From Clostridia bacterium (GTDB lineage Bacteria; Bacillota; Clostridia; Christensenellales; Aristaeellaceae), in the NCBI GenBank assembly GCA_017547285.1, contig JAFYQB010000148.1, positions 1 to 64,000 on the forward strand: a DNA stretch of 64,000 nucleotides, written 5' to 3'. Every line of letters starts with the position of its first letter. The stretch's first letter is position 1. The translations under genes and the position numbers were made by a program. Of this stretch, positions 1 through 7,436 are shown in pieces. A model generated the notes under the pieces. It worked only from the letters and a program-made list of their open reading frames with translations. It ran no database searches and was not told the DNA's origin.

Positions 1-2
1 CC

Positions 3-368
3 AAGTACGGCGAAGAGCTGGTTAAGAAGATGGAAAAGAGCGGCGCCAAGGCTTACCTGGTCAACACCGGCTGGAACGGCACCGGCAAGCGCATCTCCAT
101 CAAGGATACCCGCGGCATCATCGACGCCATCCTGGACGGTTCCATCCTGAAGGCCGAAACCAAGACTATCCCCTACTTCGGCTTCGAGGTTCCCACCGCT
201 CTGCCCGGCGTTGACAGCGGCATTCTGGATCCCCGCGACACCTATGCCGATGCCTCCGAGTGGGAAGCCAAGGCCAAGGATCTGTCCGAGCGCTTCATCA
301 AGAACTTCAACAAGTACACCGGCAACGACGAAGGCAAGGCCCTGGTCGCCGCTGGCCCCCAGCTGTAA
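3..368 (+). CDS. pckA: ATP-dependent phosphoenolpyruvate carboxykinase, C-terminal part
   Basis: The window opens inside this gene. The frame is open from base 3 and ends at TAA 366-368, leaving the last 121 residues. The [17 protein letters not shown] segment is the conserved stretch of ATP-type PEP carboxykinases that precedes the C-terminal helices, followed by the family's typical [12 protein letters not shown] segment. The enzyme interconverts oxaloacetate and phosphoenolpyruvate with ATP/ADP in the cytoplasm; in fermenters it often runs towards oxaloacetate. A strong terminator follows 24 bases after the stop. The N-terminal half, including the P-loop, lies outside the window. Confidence 0.93.
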   Translation, partial: KYGEELVKKMEKSGAKAYLVNTGWNGTGKRISIKDTRGIIDAILDGSILKAETKTIPYFGFEVPTALPGVDSGILDPRDTYADASEWEAKAKDLSERFIKNFNKYTGNDEGKALVAAGPQL

Positions 369-392
369 TCGGCTGAAAACCGCATAAACCCT

Positions 393-420
393 CCCGGCAG
401 AGCGATCTGCCGGGTTTTTT
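393..420 (+). terminator. Intrinsic terminator of pckA
   Basis: An 8-bp perfect stem (CCCGGCAG at 393-400, CTGCCGGG at 407-414) with a 6-base loop is followed by TTTTTT. Its T-tract touches the -35 box of the nagB promoter. Confidence 0.93.
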
Positions 421-421
421 G

Positions 422-450
422 TTGTACTCCATCCGCAAATGATGTATAAT
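422..450 (+). promoter_or_regulatory. Promoter of nagB
   Basis: TTGTAC (422-427), a 17-base spacer and a perfect TATAAT (445-450) lie 45 bases upstream of the chosen nagB start. Confidence 0.75.
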
Positions 451-494
451 GGGTGCATCAGGAAATCAACAGCAATCCGGAAAGGATGATTCAT

Positions 495-1265
495 ATGGCA
501 ATTCTCAAGGATTTTACCGCAGATGCGCTGAACGTGAAAATCATGGACAGCCGCGATCATATGGGCCGTGTGGCCGGAAAAGAAGCGGCGGATTGCCTGC
601 GCAGGCTGCTCAGCGAAAAAGAAACCGTGAACGTGATTTTTGCTGCTGCGCCGTCTCAGGATGAAACGCTGCTGTATCTTTCGCAGGCCGAAGGCATCGA
701 CTGGCAGCGCGTGAACGCTTTCCACATGGATGAATACATCGGCCTGCCCGAAGGCGCGCCCCAGGCGTTCAGCCTGTACCTGACGGAGCATATTTTCAGC
801 AAAGTTCCGTTTGGCAAAGTTTTCCTGCTGAACTCCCAGGCCAAGGATGCACAGGCGGAGTGCGACCGGTATGCGCAGCTTCTGCGCGACTACCCCACGG
901 ATATGGTCTGCCTTGGCATTGGCGAAAACGGTCACATTGCCTTCAACGACCCGTGGGTGGCAGATTTTTGCGATGAAAAGCTGGTTAAAACCGTTCCGCT
1001 GGATCCTGTGTGCCGCCAGCAGCAGGTGAACGACGGCTGCTTTGCCAGGCTGGAGGATGTACCCGAGAACGCCATCACCCTCACCATTCCTGCACTCACC
1101 CGCGCCGGCCACCTGTTCTGCACCGTGCCCGCCAAAACCAAAACCTGGGCCGTTACGCAAACCGTGCAAGCGGAAATCAGTGAGACTATTCCTGCCACTA
1201 TTATGCGCCGTCATCCCGACGCTACCCTTTTCTGTGACTCTGACAGCGGTTCGGATCTGCTTTAA
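495..1265 (+). CDS. nagB: Glucosamine-6-phosphate deaminase family protein
   Basis: This 256-residue NagB-family enzyme would convert glucosamine-6-phosphate to fructose-6-phosphate and ammonia. It carries the family blocks FHMDEYIGLP (active-site Asp) and GIGENGHIAFNDP (active-site His), and a C-terminal hexose-binding region with ITLTIPAL. An in-frame ATG exists at 453, but it sits on the start point expected for the TATAAT promoter, while ATG 495 has GGAAAGGA 8 bases upstream; 495 is therefore preferred. The gene is monocistronic between two terminators. The matching deacetylase nagA is in the window at 53.7 kb but not linked. A related sugar-phosphate isomerase specificity cannot be excluded. 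Confidence 0.85.
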   Translation: MAILKDFTADALNVKIMDSRDHMGRVAGKEAADCLRRLLSEKETVNVIFAAAPSQDETLLYLSQAEGIDWQRVNAFHMDEYIGLPEGAPQAFSLYLTEHIFSKVPFGKVFLLNSQAKDAQAECDRYAQLLRDYPTDMVCLGIGENGHIAFNDPWVADFCDEKLVKTVPLDPVCRQQQVNDGCFARLEDVPENAITLTIPALTRAGHLFCTVPAKTKTWAVTQTVQAEISETIPATIMRRHPDATLFCDSDSGSDLL

Positions 1266-1300
1266 AATGAGATTGTCGCTCATTTGCTTTATATTGCAAA

Positions 1301-1330
1301 AAGCAAGGTTTCCTAATCGAAACCTTGCTT
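1301..1330. terminator. Bidirectional terminator between nagB and the ACT gene
   Basis: AAGCAAGGTTT (1301-1311) pairs perfectly with AAACCTTGCTT (1320-1330). Runs of T follow on the + strand and of A precede it, so it can stop both converging transcripts. Confidence 0.88.
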
Positions 1331-1349
1331 TTGCATAACGAAACACAAT

Positions 1350-1721
1350 TTACTTTTGGATCACTGACCATCCCGTTTTTTCCAGAACACAAATCGCAGA
1401 AAGCATGTATTCATGCTTCATCAGAACGTAATCCGTATTAAAAGTTGAAACCACAAAAACGGGAATATTCTGTTTCGCCAAAACACCTGTGATTTCAGCC
1501 AAAATGCCTACTAATGAAAAGTCCAGCACGCCTTCTATCCGCACAGCACGCCAACCGTCATTTCTTTCCACTGCCGATACCGGCACATATTCCTCCGGAC
1601 AAACCAATGAGCATTCCTCATCAGTACGGCTGGCAAAGCAAAACGGAGTATTCCAGTTAACGGAACCTAAATCAGGCACTTTGCATATCGTAAAATGGGG
1701 CTCAAGCAGCCTTAGTTCCAC
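1350..1721 (-). CDS. ACT domain-containing protein
   Basis: This is a 123-residue protein with a C-terminal ACT fold: the block EGVLDFSLVGILAEITGVLA followed by FVVSTFNTDYVLM is typical of the ACT_7 type that binds amino acids. The start is a GTG at 1721, two bases after the TAA of the upstream YitT gene, with GAGGAG ten bases away inside that gene's last codons, so translation is probably coupled. The ligand is unknown. Linkage to a YitT membrane protein suggests a small-molecule sensing or transport role, but that is inference. Confidence 0.78.
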   Translation of the reverse strand: MELRLLEPHFTICKVPDLGSVNWNTPFCFASRTDEECSLVCPEEYVPVSAVERNDGWRAVRIEGVLDFSLVGILAEITGVLAKQNIPVFVVSTFNTDYVLMKHEYMLSAICVLEKTGWSVIQK

Positions 1722-1723
1722 CT

Positions 1724-2587
1724 TTACATCACTCCTCGGAAACCATTGCCGATAATCTCTGTGGTGTTGGTAATCAGAATAAAGCTGTTGGGATCCACCT
1801 TGCGGGCTTGCTGGCGAAGTTTGACTGCCTGCATACGGTTGACAACCGTCAGAATAACGGTCTTGTCCTCATATGTATAAGCTCCTTTTCCGTCAATACG
1901 TGTTGCACCGCGCTTGAGTTCGCCAGTAATGTATGCCGTGATCTCCTCTGGCTTAGAAGTGATGATCTGTAACACTTTGTGAGTATTGATGTTCTCCAGC
2001 ACCATATCTACAATAACAGACTTAAGCGTCAATCCCAGCACACAGAAAAGACCGGTTTCGATCCCAAAGACTACACCCGCCAGGACAGTAATGGAAATGT
2101 CCACACACAGCAGCGCATTACCAATATTCAGGCTGGTGTACTTGCGCAGGATCATTGCTACAATATCTGTACCACCGCTGGAAGCTTGTCTGTTAAAAAG
2201 GATTGCACTGCCGATCGCGTGAAGCGCAACTGAAAATATCAGTTCCAGAAGAGGCTCATCCGTCATAGGTGCAGAAAGCGGAACAATATATTCCAGTCCC
2301 CAGGTTATGCCGGAAAGCACCAGACTGACATAAGCTGTTCTAACCCCGAAGGACTTGCCAAAAACAGCAAATCCAATCGCCAGCAACAGCTGATTAATGA
2401 TGAACACATATGCGCCCGGCGTAAAGCTGGGAAATACTTCACCAAGAATGATCGCAAGACCGCTAATTCCGCCGAAAGAAAAACGGTTGGGAAATTTGAA
2501 AAAATAAGTACTCAGCGCAACTACCACTGTACCCAACGTAATCAGGGTAAAATCCTTGATGTTTTCCCGAAGAGACTGCTTTTGCAT
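1724..2587 (-). CDS. YitT family membrane protein (DUF161-DUF2179)
   Basis: This 287-residue integral membrane protein has about five hydrophobic segments in its first 200 residues (DUF161), including the conserved FSFGGISGLAIILG and ASSGGTDIVA motifs. A cytoplasmic DUF2179 domain covers roughly residues 210-280. Members are widespread in Firmicutes and mostly of unproven transport function. Two ATGs are possible: 2593 is only one base from GGAGG, whereas 2587 lies seven bases from it, so 2587 is chosen. It heads a two-gene operon with the ACT protein, driven by a good promoter. Confidence 0.88.
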   Translation of the reverse strand: MQKQSLRENIKDFTLITLGTVVVALSTYFFKFPNRFSFGGISGLAIILGEVFPSFTPGAYVFIINQLLLAIGFAVFGKSFGVRTAYVSLVLSGITWGLEYIVPLSAPMTDEPLLELIFSVALHAIGSAILFNRQASSGGTDIVAMILRKYTSLNIGNALLCVDISITVLAGVVFGIETGLFCVLGLTLKSVIVDMVLENINTHKVLQIITSKPEEITAYITGELKRGATRIDGKGAYTYEDKTVILTVVNRMQAVKLRQQARKVDPNSFILITNTTEIIGNGFRGVM

Positions 2588-2619
2588 ATCCATTCCTCCA
2601 AATTGGTTTCACCTGCGGT

Positions 2620-2648
2620 ATTATAGGGTATAAATGTAAAGAATGCAA
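2620..2648 (-). promoter_or_regulatory. Promoter of the yitT-ACT operon
   Basis: On the minus strand, TTGCAT (2648-2643), 17 bases and TATAAT (2625-2620). The -35 box overlaps the first of a set of TTGCAA-type repeats. Confidence 0.75.
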
Positions 2649-2691
2649 GTTTTATTGCAAATTTTCAAGCTTATTGCAAGTTTTGTTGCAA
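2644..2691. repeat. TGCAAGTTTT(A/G)TTGCAA direct repeats between divergent genes
   Basis: Two near-identical 16-17 base copies, TGCAAGTTTTATTGCAA (2644-2660) and TGCAAGTTTTGTTGCAA (2675-2691), lie 31 bases apart, with TTGCAA palindromes repeated inside. They sit between the yitT -35 box and the ZIP ribosome binding site. They may be operators; no regulator is assigned. Confidence 0.55.
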
Positions 2692-2707
2692 AAAGGAGGA
2701 TGTTTTT

Positions 2708-3496
2708 ATGTCACCTGTACTGCTAGCGTTTTTAGGAACAACCTTTACTTTCTTAGCCACTGCTGTAGGCGCTGGTACCGTTTACCTCTTTCGCAAAGAA
2801 ATTCCGCAGCGCATTCAGCGAATTTTTCTGGGGTTTGCCGCTGGCGTAATGATTGCCGCATCCGTTTGGTCGCTTTTAATTCCTGCCATGGAAATGGCAG
2901 AGGAGCAAAATATGGCGCACAGCTGGCTCCCAGCTGCTGGCGGCTTTGTGCTTGGCGGCGTATTCCTGCTGGCGCTGGATCACCTTCTCCCCCATATGCA
3001 TCCTGGTGCCGGAAAGGCGGAGGGCGTCAAAAGTTCTTTCACTCGTACGACCATGCTGGTGCTCGCAGTAACATTGCACAACATTCCAGAGGGTCTGGCC
3101 GTAGGTCTGGCATTTGGCATGGCCGGTGAAAGCAGCGCCATTTCCCTCTCAGGTGCTTTGGCGCTATCCGTTGGTATGGCACTGCAAAATTTCCCTGAAG
3201 GCGCAGCCATCTCTTTGCCCCTCAAAAAAGAAGGGCTGAGCAACAACCGCAGCTTTTTGCTGGGTGCGCTCAGCGGAATTGTGGAGCCCATTGCCGGTGT
3301 AACCGGCGTGCTGGTAGCAGGAAGCATCACTGGCATTATGCCGTGGTTCCTCGCTTTTGCAGCGGGCGCCATGATTTATGTAGTGGTGGAAGAACTCATC
3401 CCGGTAGCCAACCTTGGCGAACACAGCCACACGGGTACGCTCAGCGTGATGGCCGGCTTCCTTGTGATGATGATTCTGGATATCGCTCTGGCCTGA
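2708..3496 (+). CDS. ZIP family metal transporter
   Basis: This 262-residue membrane protein has about eight hydrophobic segments. The metal-binding helix signatures HNIPEG (TM4) and QNFPEG (TM5) define the ZIP/ZupT-GufA family, which imports Zn2+ and other divalent cations. A His-rich loop (DHLLPHMHPG) precedes TM4. AAGGAGG lies seven to eight bases before ATG 2708. The TGA (3494-3496) directly abuts the stop codon of the convergent regulator gene, with no terminator between them. The second TM5 motif has Q and F where canonical members have H and N or I, which may alter metal preference. Confidence 0.9.
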   Translation: MSPVLLAFLGTTFTFLATAVGAGTVYLFRKEIPQRIQRIFLGFAAGVMIAASVWSLLIPAMEMAEEQNMAHSWLPAAGGFVLGGVFLLALDHLLPHMHPGAGKAEGVKSSFTRTTMLVLAVTLHNIPEGLAVGLAFGMAGESSAISLSGALALSVGMALQNFPEGAAISLPLKKEGLSNNRSFLLGALSGIVEPIAGVTGVLVAGSITGIMPWFLAFAAGAMIYVVVEELIPVANLGEHSHTGTLSVMAGFLVMMILDIALA

Positions 3497-4219
3497 TTAG
3501 AGCGTGAACTCCACGCGAACCACGCGGCCAATGAATGTAATTTCCGGCAGAGCTGCAGCTTCGGCGTTATATTCGCGATCATAACTCTGCAAAAGGACGT
3601 TCATACCATCCAGCTTCTTGACTTTACGAATACAGCGGTGATGATTGTATTCAACCAGCATAATTGCACCGTCGATCGGGCTGTTGGACGGAACGATCAA
3701 ACACTGATCTTCGCGCAAAATACGAAAACCGCGCATGCTGTCATCCGGAGCAGACAAATAGAATACTTTGTCGGGCGCAGAACCTTCGATCTTGCCATCC
3801 ATAATAGGCAGCAAGCGGTGTCCCACTTCCTTCATCACAGCATTGTAAACCGGCACGCGTTTGAGCACACTGGTCAGTGCATCCAGCCAGATGCCGCCGC
3901 TTACAGTTTCCTCAGCCTTGCTCTGGTAAACAGTTTCCGAATCCCTGGCAGCAGGCTTGGAAATCGCAGGCTTTTTGGGGGCGATGGTCTCTACATCAAC
4001 CGTCGCAGCAATATCCTCCAGCGAGAAACCAGCCTCATTATGCTCTTTCAAGCCCATCTTCTTCAGAATCCGGCGAGCCTGGTCATCCGCAATGATGCGC
4101 TTGCCCTCCTCAACATCCTTCAAATATCCTTCGCTTACGCCGCCAAGTTTGGCTACCTGCTTCAAAGTCATCTTTCTGCGCAGGCGTTCCGTATGCAGCA
4201 AATCTCCCAAACGGCTCAT
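3497..4219 (-). CDS. XRE-type regulator with LexA/CI-like C-terminal domain
   Basis: This 240-residue protein has an N-terminal helix-turn-helix (about residues 4-55, with LKQVAKLGGVSEGYLKDVEEG) and a C-terminal S24-like fold (about 150-238). The S24 domain keeps the DDSM serine block, but at the place of the catalytic lysine the alignment suggests RCIRKV, so self-cleavage may be lost. The middle is a low-complexity linker (IAPKKPAISKPAA). It is probably a DNA-binding repressor. It stands alone and its coding end touches that of the ZIP gene with zero spacing. The target genes are unknown. Confidence 0.75.
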   Translation of the reverse strand: MSRLGDLLHTERLRRKMTLKQVAKLGGVSEGYLKDVEEGKRIIADDQARRILKKMGLKEHNEAGFSLEDIAATVDVETIAPKKPAISKPAARDSETVYQSKAEETVSGGIWLDALTSVLKRVPVYNAVMKEVGHRLLPIMDGKIEGSAPDKVFYLSAPDDSMRGFRILREDQCLIVPSNSPIDGAIMLVEYNHHRCIRKVKKLDGMNVLLQSYDREYNAEAAALPEITFIGRVVRVEFTL

Positions 4220-4263
4220 GTTACAATCTCCTTTACCAAATAAAGTGGTAGTAGAATCAGTAT

Positions 4264-4293
4264 ATCATACTTTCAGCTGAATTTCATCACCAA
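4264..4293 (-). promoter_or_regulatory. Possible promoter of the LexA/CI-like regulator
   Basis: On the minus strand, TTGGTG (4293-4288), 18 bases and TATGAT (4269-4264), 45 bases upstream of the start. The match is moderate. Confidence 0.35.
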
Positions 4294-4306
4294 TTCTTAA
4301 TTCTGT

Positions 4307-4349
4307 GTTCAGGTAGGTTTCCAAAGCTGCCTGAACGCTTGTTTTTTTA
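4307..4349 (+). terminator. Terminator-like hairpin upstream of yicC
   Basis: GTTCAGGTAG (4307-4316) pairs with CTGCCTGAAC (4327-4336) with one G-T pair; a run of seven T follows. No + strand gene ends nearby except the ZIP gene 800 bases upstream, which lacks its own terminator. Confidence 0.6.
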
Positions 4350-4367
4350 TTTGAACAATGTTATAAT
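4339..4367 (+). promoter_or_regulatory. Promoter of the yicC-gmk-rpoZ-coaBC operon
   Basis: TTGTTT (4339-4344), 17 bases and TATAAT (4362-4367). The -35 box lies within the T-tract of the preceding hairpin. Confidence 0.6.
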
Positions 4368-4403
4368 GAAAGTTGAAATCCTGAAAGGAGGCGACTGGTC
4401 TTT

Positions 4404-5279
4404 ATGCAGAGCATGACGGGCTACGGCCGCTGTCGCGTATGTGCGGACGGACGTGAACTAACCCTTGAGCTCAAAGCTGTCAACCATCGTTTTTTGGATA
4501 TTACATTCAGGCTTCCAAAGAATCTGGCGTTTCTGGAGGATTCCCTGCGTACCAGAATCAACCAGAGCAATCTGCGCCGCGGTCATGTGGATGTGTTTGT
4601 TACCTACCAGAACACCCGCACTGATGCGCGCGTTGTCAACATCGATGCCGGACTGCTTGAAGCCTTTAATGCTGCTATGAAAACAGTTCACAAATCGCTT
4701 GATGATTTTCGCCGCGCATCTGCCGCTGAGGTTCTTACCCTGAGCGGAGCACTCAGCGTAGCTCAGGCTGATGAAGATACTGAAGCTGTTACTGTGCTTG
4801 CTCAACAGGCTTTTGACGGCGCCGTGGAGGCGCTCATCGCCATGCGTGACCGAGAAGGCGCCCACCTTGCCGAAGATCTGCTTTCCAATTTGAAAGAGTT
4901 GGCCTCCCTGCGTGAGAAGATTGCAGAACGCGCTCCTTCTGTACCTGAAGAATACCGCACTCGTCTGACTGCTCGACTGGAAGAGTGGCAAGTAAATGCC
5001 GTTGATCCCCAGCGAGTTGCGCAGGAAGTAGCCATCATGGCCGACCGCTGCGCCATTGATGAAGAGCTCAGCCGTCTGGAAGGACATATCGTTCAATTTA
5101 CCGACAGTGTACAGAACGGTACAGAAGTTGGACGCAAGTTGGACTTCCTGCTGCAGGAAATGAACCGAGAAGTCAATACCACAGGTTCTAAGGCTTCTGA
5201 TGCACTGATTACCCAGGCCGTCGTAGATGCCAAGTGTATTATCGAAAAACTGCGTGAGCAGGTGCAAAACGCGGTTTAA
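4404..5279 (+). CDS. yicC: YicC/YloC family endoribonuclease
   Basis: This 291-residue protein has the family start MQSMTGYGR followed by LTLELKAVNHRFLDITFRLP, and the C-terminal block GRKLDFLLQEMNREVNTTGSK with conserved Asp, Glu and Asn. Members are YicN/YloC-type RNases acting on RNA in the cytoplasm. AGGAGG at 4386-4391 is 12 bases before ATG 4404, slightly long. It is the first gene of a four-gene operon with gmk, rpoZ and coaBC, an order conserved in Bacillota. The usual RemA-like gene between yicC and gmk is absent. Confidence 0.92.
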   Translation: MQSMTGYGRCRVCADGRELTLELKAVNHRFLDITFRLPKNLAFLEDSLRTRINQSNLRRGHVDVFVTYQNTRTDARVVNIDAGLLEAFNAAMKTVHKSLDDFRRASAAEVLTLSGALSVAQADEDTEAVTVLAQQAFDGAVEALIAMRDREGAHLAEDLLSNLKELASLREKIAERAPSVPEEYRTRLTARLEEWQVNAVDPQRVAQEVAIMADRCAIDEELSRLEGHIVQFTDSVQNGTEVGRKLDFLLQEMNREVNTTGSKASDALITQAVVDAKCIIEKLREQVQNAV

Positions 5280-5322
5280 CCCTTTTTCTCCCTTACGCAC
5301 ACACGAAAGAGAGGTTGTTACC

Positions 5323-5931
5323 ATGGCGGTAGAAGCAAAGCGCACTGGCATGCTTCTCATCATCTCCGGACCTTCCGGCACCGGTAAGGGTACACTGGTT
5401 GAAAAGCTGATGAAGGCTGATTCTTCCTTCCGCTTTTCCTGCAGCGTTACCACCCGTGAACCCCGCGTTGGCGAAATCAACGGCGTGCATTATCACTTTG
5501 TAACCGTTGAAGAATATAACAAGCTGGTCGCTGAAAATGCATTCCTTGAATATGCCACAGTTCACGGCAATCACTACGGTACGCTGCGCAAACCCATCGA
5601 GGAAATGATGGCGCAGGGGCAGAATGTTCTGCTGGATATCGATACCGTAGGCGCCATCAACGTAATGGAAAACGCTGATGATTATGTGAGCATTTTTATT
5701 CTGCCGCCCAGTTATACAGAACTGCGCAGGCGTTTGGAAGGCCGCGGCACAGATTCTCCCGAAGTGATCGAACGCCGCATGAACAACGCCCGTGGTGAAA
5801 TTGCCAAGGTCAACCGTTATCAGTACTCCATCGTGAACGATGATCTGGAAATCGCCTATGAGCAGCTCAGACAGATCATTGAAGCCGAAAAACAGCGCAC
5901 CAATCGCTGTGAATACACGATTCCCGAGTAA
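5323..5931 (+). CDS. gmk: Guanylate kinase
   Basis: This 202-residue enzyme phosphorylates GMP to GDP with ATP. The P-loop GPSGTGKG is at residues 16-23, followed by the GMP-binding region with TTREPRVGEINGVHYHFV and the lid RRRLEGRGTDSPEVIERRM. The frame is open further upstream to 5227, but ATG 5323 starts the canonical N-terminus and has GAGAGG about eight bases upstream. It lies 43 bases after yicC and belongs to the same operon. Confidence 0.97.
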   Translation: MAVEAKRTGMLLIISGPSGTGKGTLVEKLMKADSSFRFSCSVTTREPRVGEINGVHYHFVTVEEYNKLVAENAFLEYATVHGNHYGTLRKPIEEMMAQGQNVLLDIDTVGAINVMENADDYVSIFILPPSYTELRRRLEGRGTDSPEVIERRMNNARGEIAKVNRYQYSIVNDDLEIAYEQLRQIIEAEKQRTNRCEYTIPE

Positions 5932-5972
5932 GCCGTTACTCATCACCCATATTTTTGAAGGAGGAACCTCTA

Positions 5973-6185
5973 ATGCCTATCGTACAGCCCACCATCAACG
6001 AACTCATGGAAAAAGTAGATTGCCGTTACACCCTGGTCGTGGAAGCCAGCAAGCGCGCCCGCCAGCTGGTGGACGAAGCCCAGCCCCTGATTGATCCTAA
6101 GGACATGAAGCCCCTTAAGATTGCCGTAGAAGAAATCAACCGTGGTCTGCTGACCTATGAGCGCGACGCTGACGTGGAGGGTTAA
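5973..6185 (+). CDS. rpoZ: DNA-directed RNA polymerase subunit omega
   Basis: This 70-residue protein matches omega, with PTINELMEKVDCRYTLVVEA, ASKRARQL and a C-terminal PLKIAVEEINRG helix. It assists assembly of RNA polymerase around beta'. An in-frame ATG at 5955 precedes the Shine-Dalgarno sequence; AAGGAGG at 5958-5964 is eight bases before ATG 5973, which is therefore the start. It is shorter than many omega proteins because the acidic tail is reduced. coaBC starts two bases after its TAA. Confidence 0.95.
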   Translation: MPIVQPTINELMEKVDCRYTLVVEASKRARQLVDEAQPLIDPKDMKPLKIAVEEINRGLLTYERDADVEG

Positions 6186-6187
6186 CA

Positions 6188-7384
6188 ATGCTTAGTGGCA
6201 AGCATGTGGTGCTTGGCGTAACCGGCGGCATTGCAGCCTACAAAGCCTGTGAGGTGGTCAGCCGTCTTCGCAAAATGCACGCGGAAGTGGATGTGATCAT
6301 GACTGAAAACGCCACCCGTCTGGTGCAGCCGCTTACCTTCGAAACGCTTAGCAACCGTCCTGTATGTGTGGACACCTTTTCCCGCGTAGAATCATGGGAT
6401 GTAAAGCATATTTCCCTTGCGCAGAAGGCGGATCTCATGGTCGTTGCTCCTGCAACCGCCAACATCATGGCCAAGCTCGCGCATGGCATTGCCGATGATA
6501 TGCTTTCCACTACGCTGCTTGCCACCAAAGCCCCCATTCTTCTGGCGCCTGCCATGAATACCGGTATGTGGACGGCAGAGGCAACGCAGCAGAATCTGCA
6601 AACGCTTCTGAATCGCGGCATCAAGACCGTCGGTCCTGGCAACGGCTTCCTTGCCTGCGGCGATACAGGATCCGGCCGAATGAGCGAACCCGCTGAAATT
6701 GCCGAAGCCATTCAGGCCATTCTCTGTCCCAAGCGCGATCTGGAAGGCATGAAGGTACTGATCACAGCCGGCCCCACGGTGGAACGCATTGATCCGGTTC
6801 GCTACCTCACCAACGATTCCTCCGGTAAGATGGGTTATGCCATTGCAGAAGCAGCGCAGAAACGCGGCGCTGATGTTACGCTGGTTTCCGGCCCGGTTCA
6901 CATCCCTGTCCCTGCCGGCGTAAACGTTGTGCCTGTTACTTCCACACTCAGTCTTTATGACTGCATGATGGAGCTTTGTGAAAAGCAGGATATCATCATT
7001 CAGGCGGCAGCTCCTGCAGACTACCGTGTAGAGCACATTGCAGAGCAGAAAATCAAGAAGCAGTCTGGCGAACCCTTTACGCTGACGCTTGTCGAAAATC
7101 CCGATATTGCCAAAGCCGTCGGTCAGCGCAAACAGCAGGGTCAGATTCTGGTCGGTTTTGCAGCAGAGACCCAAAATGTACTGACCAATGCGCAAAGCAA
7201 GCTTGCAAAGAAAAATCTTGATTTGATTGTTGCAAATGATGTAACTGCTGAAGGCGCCGGTTTCGGTGTAGATACCAATATTGTTACTTTTGTTTCCAAG
7301 GAAGGTTCCACCCACCTTCCCAAGATGAGCAAGCGCGAGGTTGCTGACCGCATTCTGGATAAGGCTCTTGCACTGAAAAATTAA
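6188..7384 (+). CDS. coaBC: Bifunctional phosphopantothenoylcysteine decarboxylase/phosphopantothenate-cysteine ligase
   Basis: This 398-residue fusion performs two steps of coenzyme A synthesis. The N-terminal CoaC flavoprotein half (about 1-180) has GVTGGIAAYKA, the PAMNTGMW block and the active-site Cys loop FLACGDTGSGRM. The C-terminal CoaB half has ITAGPTVERIDPVRYLTN, AAPADYR and the KIKK motif. ATG 6188 lies two bases after rpoZ, so translation is probably coupled. Length is normal for the family. It is the last gene of the operon, followed by a strong terminator. Confidence 0.97.
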   Translation: MLSGKHVVLGVTGGIAAYKACEVVSRLRKMHAEVDVIMTENATRLVQPLTFETLSNRPVCVDTFSRVESWDVKHISLAQKADLMVVAPATANIMAKLAHGIADDMLSTTLLATKAPILLAPAMNTGMWTAEATQQNLQTLLNRGIKTVGPGNGFLACGDTGSGRMSEPAEIAEAIQAILCPKRDLEGMKVLITAGPTVERIDPVRYLTNDSSGKMGYAIAEAAQKRGADVTLVSGPVHIPVPAGVNVVPVTSTLSLYDCMMELCEKQDIIIQAAAPADYRVEHIAEQKIKKQSGEPFTLTLVENPDIAKAVGQRKQQGQILVGFAAETQNVLTNAQSKLAKKNLDLIVANDVTAEGAGFGVDTNIVTFVSKEGSTHLPKMSKREVADRILDKALALKN

Positions 7385-7391
7385 AAAGTAG

Positions 7392-7424
7392 AAGACGTTG
7401 TATTAAAAGCAAATACAACGTCTT
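7392..7424. terminator. Bidirectional terminator between coaBC and topB
   Basis: A 13-bp perfect stem, AAGACGTTGTATT (7392-7404) with AATACAACGTCTT (7412-7424), has T-rich sequence after it and A-rich sequence before it. Confidence 0.9.
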
Positions 7425-7436
7425 TTATTATAGTAA

